Positions 57,375-64,000 of a DNA stretch of 64,000 bases are shown here, in pieces; the first letter of the stretch is position 1; the number at the start of each line of letters is the position of its first letter. Made by a program: the position numbers and the translations under genes. Source of the stretch: Yponomeuta sedellus (Eukaryota > Arthropoda > Insecta > Lepidoptera > Yponomeutidae); NCBI GenBank assembly GCA_934045075.1, contig OW203721.1:19326714-19390713 (forward strand). The letters run 5' to 3'. The notes under the pieces were generated by a model. It did not search any database and was not told the DNA's origin. It was given only the letters and a program-made list of their open reading frames with translations.

Positions 57375-57437
57375 CGGAATAGTTCCGATTCCTTTCCTGA
57401 GATTTCAGGGGACAATAGTTATGGTCAAGTACAGGAG
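57375..57437 (-). CDS. P-like gene mini-exon, last copy (donor displaced)
   Basis: 63 nt, reads APVLDHNYCPLKSQERNRNYS after acceptor ATTCCAG. The donor is separated by the inserted element; reading through gives a stop (CCGCAGGCTAA). Being phase-symmetric, the exon could be skipped without shifting frame. Confidence 0.7.
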
Positions 57438-57963
57438 CTGGAATTATAAATAAGAAGGTTATTATAAATTATTCATTAATGTTTGTAAACAATACTAGTT
57501 GTCTTATTTTATTACTTCGAAAAATTTAAAGAGCTGTCAAATCGGCGAGACGTATTGTGAAGTACTCCTACTAATTTAACCCAAAAAGCGTGTTAAAAGT
57601 GTACCTAGTGCTCTATTGTGCCTTTATTGGCGATCCTCAGTGTATTCCGAAACCATCTCATATGTTTGTGGGGCAAAAAAGTGACCGTGAAAGTGAATTT
57701 TCAGCCTCGAAAATCTATATAGTAGTTTGAGGTTACACTTGTAACTGTCATATTTGAGTCATAAACAGAAATACCCGCAAATAGAACCGAAAATTGTCTG
57801 ACATCTGTCACTGCGTTTGGTTCTTACAGAACCATATTAAAAGTCTCCTTAAATGTTCGCCGAGCATAGCGCTTAACTGAAGAAAGATTGACGAACACCT
57901 GTCATCGCGTTCCGCTCCACTCAATCTAAACTACCAACATGAAGTAAACTCGAAACGACGACT

Positions 57964-59232
57964 ATGGCTAACAACAAACAAATGGTGCAACAAGCCTTGC
58001 ATAAAGGGCTTTTTCATACTCGCCCACGTACTCAGTCCCTGGGCGAAAACAGCACTGGAAACAATGAGACGACCGTAAGTGTTTCAACACATGAACAGTG
58101 GCAAACGGTAGTAAACAAAAAGAGACCCCTCAGTAGTCCGGAAGATAGACAAAAGCCGCAATCCAAACAACCCAAAGCAGATACATACTGGCTGAGTCAA
58201 CCTGTCACACTTTCAAATAGTTTTTCTCAATTGGAGCAAGAAGCACCATATGTTCAAAATAACCCAATGAAACAATCAGAAAACACAGAAAAAACACCAA
58301 GACCACCTCCAATTTTTGTAGACAAAGTAAGCAATATTCAACCCTTACTTGAACTACTCAATGTACATGCCAAAGACAACTATGTCCTGAAGGTGCTGCG
58401 TAATGATCAAGTGAAGATTCAACCAAAAATACCTGAAATGTACACAGTTATAGTGAAAGAACTAGAACAAAAAGGAACAGAGTTCTACACCTATAAGCCT
58501 AAACAAGAAAGAGCCTACAAAGCAGTCTTAAAAAATATTCATCCGTCTACCTCCTTACATGAAATAAAAGACGCTTTAACTGAACTTGGGCACTCAGTTA
58601 CAAATATCTGGAATGTCAAAGCGAGAGTGACCAAAATACCTCTACCTATATTTTTTATTGAATTACTACCAAGTGGTAACAACAAAGAAATATTCCAAAT
58701 AAAATACCTCCTACACTGTCAAGTAAAAGTTGAAGAACCAAGGACAAAACGTGAGATACCGCAGTGTTCCAAATGCCAACAATATGGACACACAAAAGCT
58801 TATTGTCGGAGACAGCCGAAATGCATTAAATGCGCTGGCGACCATTCTTCGGCAGACTGCCAAAGAAAAACAAGATCTGATGATGTTAAATGCATCCTAT
58901 GCAATGGAAACCATCCAGCTAACTATAAGGGATGTATAGTATATCAAGACCTTCTAAAAATTAAATATCCTGCACTAAGACAAAAAACAACACACGACAC
59001 AGCCCAACCTTCAAACACTAAGCCAATTACCTATTCTTATGCTAAAGCTGTGAAAAACTCGCAGGAATCACAACCGAAATGCTACAGCGCTGGTGAAGAC
59101 AGTAGAAACCAACCAAACGAACTGAAGGAATTGATGACAATGATGCAGCAAATCATGCAGCAACTAACCTCAGTAACAAACCTCTTGGTTTCAATGACGT
59201 CAAAGCTATCAAGTTCGATTCGATTAAACTAG
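57964..59232 (+). CDS. LINE ORF1 (Gag-like, three CCHC knuckles)
   Basis: 422 residues. The first 130 are Gln/Ser/Pro-rich and look disordered; residues about 150-250 carry the pre-C2HC type fold (YKAVLKNIHPSTSLHEIKDA), followed by CSKCQQYGHTKAYC, CIKCAGDHSSADC and CILCNGNHPANYKGC. This is the Jockey-clade ORF1 layout; it binds element RNA. ATG 57964 is the first in-frame start. It ends in a Met/Gln-rich helix and TAG; the ORF2 frame is already open for 127 nt before this stop. Confidence 0.88.
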   Translation: MANNKQMVQQALHKGLFHTRPRTQSLGENSTGNNETTVSVSTHEQWQTVVNKKRPLSSPEDRQKPQSKQPKADTYWLSQPVTLSNSFSQLEQEAPYVQNNPMKQSENTEKTPRPPPIFVDKVSNIQPLLELLNVHAKDNYVLKVLRNDQVKIQPKIPEMYTVIVKELEQKGTEFYTYKPKQERAYKAVLKNIHPSTSLHEIKDALTELGHSVTNIWNVKARVTKIPLPIFFIELLPSGNNKEIFQIKYLLHCQVKVEEPRTKREIPQCSKCQQYGHTKAYCRRQPKCIKCAGDHSSADCQRKTRSDDVKCILCNGNHPANYKGCIVYQDLLKIKYPALRQKTTHDTAQPSNTKPITYSYAKAVKNSQESQPKCYSAGEDSRNQPNELKELMTMMQQIMQQLTSVTNLLVSMTSKLSSSIRLN

Positions 59233-61892
59233 TCCTATGGAACGCCAATGGGCTATCCAAACACTTCCTTGAAGTAAAAACTTTTCTTAATCAACACAAT
59301 ATTGACATTATGTTAATAGCGGAGACTCACTTTACAGAAAAAAGTCACTTTAACATGCCAGGGTATAAACTCTTCCATACCATGCATCCAGATAGAACAG
59401 CACATGGAGGAAGTGCTATACTTGTGAGAAACAACATTCGGCACTTCGAAATGGAACCATACTGTACGGAAATTATCCAAGCTACAAACATCACAATAGA
59501 GGATTGGAAAGGCCCTGTAGTAATAAGTGCTGTGTACAGCCCTCCCAAGCACAATCCTACAGTAGCTGAATACAGCGAGTTTTTTAACCATCTTGGCAGA
59601 AGATTTGTAGCCGGCGGCGACTATAACGCTAAGCATACTCACTGGGCTTCAAGAATTACAACCACCAAAGGACGAAAATTGCTACAAACCATTGGCGCTC
59701 TAAAACTAAAAGTAGTAACATCCGGCAAACCTACTTATTGGCCGACTGACCGCAAGAAGGTGCCTGATCTCATTGATTTTTGCATAACAAGAGGAATAAA
59801 TACAGAAAAAGTTCTATGCAGCAGTAGTTGTGAACTCTCATCAGATCACTCACCAGTTTTTGTTACGCTAAATATGAATGTTGTTCAAATGCCCCGTCCT
59901 TGCAAACTACACCACCGAAAAACGGACTGGGAGCTTTTTCGACACCTACTTTCCGTAAGACTGGATACCAAAGTTAGTCTTCAAAGTGATGCAGATATAG
60001 ATAACGCTGTAGAACACTTCAATCAAACTGTACAACAATCATGTTGGGAAGCTACTCCGGAACCCAAAGAAAGACAAGCTCCTCAATGTTCCCAGAAAGT
60101 TCGAGACTTGATTGCTGAAAAACGCAGATTAAGAAAAATCTGGCAAACAAATAGGTATCCCAGTAATAAAAAGAATCTTAACTACATCACGGCTAAACTA
60201 AAATCAGTATTGGAGGAAGTGCGAAATGAAGGCGTTCAAAAATACCTTAGGAGCCTAGATGGCACAGCAGGTAGTGACTACTCACTATGGAAAGTGACCA
60301 AAAAACTTAATCATCCCCATCTTCAACAACCTCCAATCCGAAAATCAAATGGCACATGGGCAAATGATGACATGGACAAAGCAAATACATTTGCTAACCA
60401 CCTAGAGCGTGTGTTTATTCCTCACCCAGACGAAGGATCTACTAAGAGACAGGATGTGGCGGACACGCTAGCCATACCATATCAGCTAGATCCCCCGATA
60501 CAGAAGTTTGCTAAACGCGAGATACTTGCAGCAATAAAAAACCTAGTCAACCACAAATCTCCTGGATACGACCTGATAACGCCAACTACACTGAAACAGT
60601 TACCTGAGGAGGGAGTTTACTTCCTCACATATCTCTTCAATGCTATTCTTCAGCGAACATACATTCCAATGCAATGGAAAGTTGCCCAAATTATCATGGT
60701 AGTGAAGCCTGGTAAACCTGTGGATGATGTGAAATCATACCGTCCCATAAGCCTGCTGCCAATTGCGTCTAAACTTCTTGAGACATTATTCCTAAAGAGA
60801 CTAATGCCTATTATCTATGAAAGAAATCTGATACCAGAACATCAATTTGGATTCAGGCAAAGGCATAGCACTATTGAACAAGTACACAGACTGGTGGAGA
60901 AAATAAACGATACCTTTGAAAGAAAAGAATACTGCTCAGCGGTATTCCTAGATATTTCACAGGCTTTTGACAGAGTCTGGCACCAGGGTCTACTGTACAA
61001 AATCAGGGTATCACTCCCCATCAACTTCTACCAGTTTCTCAAAGCCTACCTTAGTGACAGATTCTTTCTTGCAAAGCATGGACAAGATTTGACAAACCTA
61101 CACCCTATATTGGCGGGAGTGCCTCAGGGAAGCGTCCTGGGACCGGTCCTCTACATCTTGTATACGGCGGACCTTCCTGTCAGTAGTGAAGTCGTAACAG
61201 GTACATTTGCAGATGACACAGCTGTACTTGCTTCTGATGCTGATCCCATAAATGCCTCTAAAAAACTCCAATCTAGTATAGACGCAATAGCCTCCTGGCT
61301 TAAAGATTGGAGAATCAAAGCAAATGAAACAAAGTCAGTTCAGGTTACCTTCACTACCAGAAGAGACACATGTCCTCCAGTTACACTAAATGGAAAACAT
61401 ATCCCACAGGAAGATGACATCAGATACCTAGGAATTTACCTGGATAGACGTCTTACATGGAGGAAACATATATTTACAAAGCGCAAAGCCCTAGGTCTGA
61501 AACTCAGAAACCTTCACTGGCTCCTCAACAGTAAATCACAAATGTCGTTAGAATGTAAACTGCTTATCTACAAATGTATTCTGAAGCCTATCTGGAGTTA
61601 TGGTATCCAACTTTGGGGCACAGCTGCAAAATCTAACACTGACATATTACAGAGATTTCAGTCCAAAACACTAAGATTAATAATAAACGCTCCTTGGTAT
61701 GTCACAAACGAGCGCATTCACCGAGATCTAAACATGCCTACAGTGGAACAGGAAATAAAATCCAACCTTACACGGTATAGAGACAGACTGAGTAACCACC
61801 CAAATGCCCTGGCATCAAAACTGATGACAAACCCAGTTACCTTCAACAGGCTGAAAAGGAGAGCACCCCAAGATATGCTGAAAGCCAACTAA
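59233..61892 (+). CDS. LINE ORF2 (endonuclease and reverse transcriptase)
   Basis: The endonuclease domain begins KLVLWNANGLSKHFLEVKTF, upstream of the first in-frame ATG (59310), so the true start is not that ATG; I mark the start at the ORF1 stop as a minimum. Endonuclease motifs: AETHF, GGDYNAKHTHW and SSDHSPV. Reverse transcriptase about 440-720: PISLLPIASKLLE, FLDISQAFDRVWHQ, GVPQGSVLGPVLY and FADDTAVLA (catalytic Asp pair). A C-terminal thumb segment follows (IWSYGIQLWGTA). No RNase H, as expected for Jockey. No visible disruption. It makes cDNA by target-primed reverse transcription. Confidence 0.9.
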
Positions 61893-62042
61893 AACAATAA
61901 AAATTTATATAGAGAATGAGACAGTGGCCTCATTCCCTGCAAGCCCGGATAAATTCAAACAAAACTATTGCTAAATGTTCCAGCTAACAGTTGCAATAAA
62001 ACGAGGAAGATAAAAAAAAAAAAAAAAAATTTTATTACTTAC

Positions 62043-62105
62043 CGGTATGGTCCTGATTCCTATCCTGGGATTGCAAGTCACAATAATTGTGGTGAAGTAC
62101 ATGTG
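62043..62105 (-). CDS. P-like gene mini-exon, type A
   Basis: 63 nt, phase 1 in and out; AHVLHHNYCDLQSQDRNQDHT-like. The acceptor is TAG instead of CAG; donor GTAAGT. Confidence 0.7.
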
Positions 62106-62188
62106 CTAAAAATTATAAATAAGAAGGTTATTATAAATTATTGATTTAAGTTTGTAAACGATACTAGTAGTCCTATTTTATTACTTAC

Positions 62189-62251
62189 CGGTATGGTCCT
62201 GATTACTATCCTCTGATTGCGGGTCACAATAATTATAGTCAAGTACAGGAG
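62189..62251 (-). CDS. P-like gene mini-exon, type B
   Basis: 63 nt; APVLDYNYCDPQSEDSNQDH. Acceptor TTTCAG, donor GTAAGT. Introns on either side are 83 and 82 bp and near-identical. Confidence 0.75.
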
Positions 62252-62333
62252 CTGAAATTATAAATAAGAAGGTTATTATAAATTATTCATTAATGTTTGT
62301 AAACAATACTAGTTGTCCTATTTTATTACTTAC

Positions 62334-62396
62334 CAGTATGGTCCTGATTCCTATCCTGGGATTGCAAGTCATAATAATTGTGGTGAAGTACAGGTG
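62334..62396 (-). CDS. P-like gene mini-exon, type A
   Basis: 63 nt; APVLHHNYYDLQSQDRNQDH, ending in T with GTAAGT donor (last base T-G). One residue differs from the other A copy at the Cys/Tyr position. Confidence 0.75.
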
Positions 62397-62478
62397 CTGA
62401 AATTATAAATAAGAAGGTTATTATAAATTATTGATTTAAGTTTGTAAATGATACTAGCAGTCCTATTTTATTACTTAC

Positions 62479-62541
62479 CGGTATGGTCCTGATTACTATC
62501 CTCTGATTGCGGGTCACAATAATTATAGTCAAGTACAGGAG
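62479..62541 (-). CDS. P-like gene mini-exon, type B
   Basis: 63 nt, identical in translation to 62189-62251, so the A-B pair was duplicated as a unit of about 290 bp. Confidence 0.75.
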
Positions 62542-62623
62542 CTGAAATTATAAATAAGAAGGTTATTATAAATTATTCATTAATGTTTGTAAACGATGCT
62601 AGTTGTGCTATTTTATTACTTAC

Positions 62624-62728
62624 CGGGATGGCCCTGATTCCTATCCTGGGATTGCAGGTCACAATAATTGTGGTCAAACACTACTGGACTAATTGCAACA
62701 GCTGATATTTTGGTTGCTCTACATGGTG
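62624..62728 (-). CDS. P-like gene longer first array exon
   Basis: 105 nt: PCRATKISAVAISPVVFDHN then YCDLQSQDRNQGHP. Its 3' 63 nt are homologous to the mini-exons; the 5' extension is unique and may be the ancestral exon. Acceptor TTTTCAG, donor GTAAGT, phase 1 at both ends. Confidence 0.72.
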
Positions 62729-63130
62729 CTGAAAATGAAAACACTTTGTAATTTATCAAAGTAAACTAACACTAGTTACAAAAAACTTCAGCAACACATG
62801 AAAAGTCTATGTACCAGAGTTGTTTTGGGAAGCTCGACAACTAATAGGTTTTTGTAAAGCTGAATCTTAAAATAAAAATTGCAAGAATAGTCCGAAGAAA
62901 AATAAATAGTTTGTTCCTGTTTAACATATAACTGCATAATCCGCTATTTGACACGTATCAAATTTGACGCGATAAATGAATATTTCCTATAGTATTTAAC
63001 GTAAGAAACCGAAATAAATTGATTTTGCTAAGTATGCAGGATGGCTGCAAAATTTGCAAAGTAAAAAAAATTTTTCCACATGTAATTCGTAACGGCGAAA
63101 ACGCTATCCGCCATCTTGAAACCATCTAAG

Positions 63131-63561
63131 GGTGGTATTACACTTATCAAATATCTTTGTCCAATGTACGATTTGATCAAAGAAATTGGAAGAAATTGGA
63201 CGACTTTATCAAATGTCTTGGAAACACCGATATTTGATCAAATATTAATGACACTTAAGTCAAAATGGCTGCAAACAAGATATCGTGGACGATTCCAATG
63301 ACGAAATTTTTAATAAATACTTTTTTTTGTTTTGACTTTTGGTTTTTCATTAATAACATAACGATAATAATAGCACCACTTAAGACTCAAGACGCAATAG
63401 CAGCACATGAAGACGCTCCACGTTCCTCCATTTTCTTAAGACTATGCAAAAAATATTGGACAAAGTTATTGGACAAGTGGAATGGGCTTACCTTAAAGAA
63501 ATTTTATAAAATACTTGACAGCAAAATTGGACAAAGATATTTGATAAGTGTAATATCACCC
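63131..63561. mobile_element. Harbinger-like MITE, copy 2
   Basis: Ends GGGTGGTATTACACTTATCA and TGATAAGTGTAATATCACCC, with TAA duplicated on both sides (63128-63130, 63562-63564). Interior AAAATGGCTGCAAACAAGAT reads MAANKISW, perhaps the start of the lost parent gene. Lies between the P-like THAP exon and the array. Confidence 0.8.
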
Positions 63562-63624
63562 TAAAGTATGTAAACAAACATCTTTCAGCCAGAGCCAGTG
63601 GACATTGATTATTATAGGACTTAC

Positions 63625-63781
63625 ATCAAAGTGATCTTCACACAAATACCTACACCCGAGTTTCAATTTATAAAGAGTCGGGGTCTCTTTTGGCAAGTTT
63701 GAGCCAAGTTTTTCGAATGTTAATTTCACTGGGTACACGAATCCACAACTTCCCGGGGGTCTTTATTGACGTGTTTTTTCA
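63625..63781 (-). pseudogene. THAP zinc-finger exon of the P-like gene, damaged
   Basis: The minus strand reads KNTSIKTPGKLWIRVPSEIN and RKTWLKLAKRDPDSL, then after a one-base frameshift GCRYLCEDHFD before GTAAGT. This is a THAP DNA-binding domain (C2CH). The codon just before KNTS, where the second zinc Cys is expected, is TGA. The domain therefore cannot be translated as it stands. No connecting exon to the array at 62728 was found. Confidence 0.7.
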
Positions 63782-64000
63782 TTCTCGAACAGTGCAATAA
63801 TGATAATTGCTATATTTTGGATGTAAATTCGATGAAATCATGGTTGCGTTGTTGTTATTTCACTATGCTCAGAGATCACTCACAGAAAATTGAATGTTAA
63901 ACTTTGTTTACAATTTTTTGAACTTCAAACCATAGACAAAAATGGCTGACCGCGTTTTTGGCTGTTGCTTTTAGGTCCTCAAAATATACTAAAATATTTT
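63782..64000. other. Right edge, nothing recognised
   Basis: AT-rich; would lie 5' of the P-like gene. No promoter could be named. Confidence 0.35.

Larger units (their letters stand above)
57518..62029 (+). mobile_element. Full-length Jockey-type LINE, 4512 bp
   Basis: Bounded by an exact 11-bp target duplication TTTTATTACTT (57507-57517, 62030-62040). Has a 446-bp 5' UTR, two intact frames, a short 3' UTR and an 18-A tail. Inserted in an intron of the P-like mini-exon array, antisense to that gene. Confidence 0.92.

Noticed and set aside
62043..62700. CRISPR-like regular repeat array
   Set aside because: Eukaryotic context; the units are splice-bounded exons with homologous introns, not short palindromic repeats with unique spacers.

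Overview
The window is AT-rich nuclear DNA from an insect, most likely a moth or butterfly. The case rests on a secreted MBF2-family gene (a family expanded in Lepidoptera), tRNA-derived SINEs, RTE/CR1-like LINE tails with Lepidoptera-style consensus, Helitrons and dense nested transposons. There are no operons or prokaryotic signals. Host genes are split into short GC-rich exons inside AT-rich introns, so exon limits were set from GT/AG sites plus reading phase. All product calls come from motif recognition; nothing was searched.

Left part (1-15.4 kb): the last six exons of a plus-strand plexin domain-containing protein gene (PLXDC1/2 type, 327-9067), with introns full of MITEs, SINEs and LINE tails. 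After a gene-poor 5.8 kb comes a compact secreted MBF2-like gene (14868-15317) with a TATA box and poly(A) signal.

Middle (20.0-29.9 kb): a complete seven-exon minus-strand gene for a 381-residue medium-chain dehydrogenase/reductase that appears to have lost zinc ligands. Its intron 2 carries an RNase H-bearing LINE fragment and a tRNA-like inverted repeat. From 30 to 37 kb I find only repeats, including an internally deleted Helitron.

Right part (37.3-64 kb) is a transposon graveyard with readable nesting. It holds a 1.28 kb hAT element with an exact 8-bp target duplication, and a 5.0 kb hAT-type element, also with an exact 8-bp duplication, that contains a TA-flanked element. A decayed BED-finger hAT transposase gene is split at a TA by an intact 3.15 kb pogo-like element with a 757-residue DDD transposase. 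Two Helitron derivatives sit head to tail. Last comes a minus-strand P-element-like THAP transposase gene.

That P-like gene is the most unusual object. Upstream of its intact 2.2 kb catalytic exon lies an array of tandem, phase-symmetric 63-nt mini-exons (21 codons each) separated by near-identical 82-83 bp introns. The array is split by a full-length 4.5 kb Jockey-type LINE with an 11-bp target duplication, and one mini-exon has an inverted-repeat element inserted at its splice donor. The THAP exon is damaged, so the copy is probably non-functional as a complete transposase.
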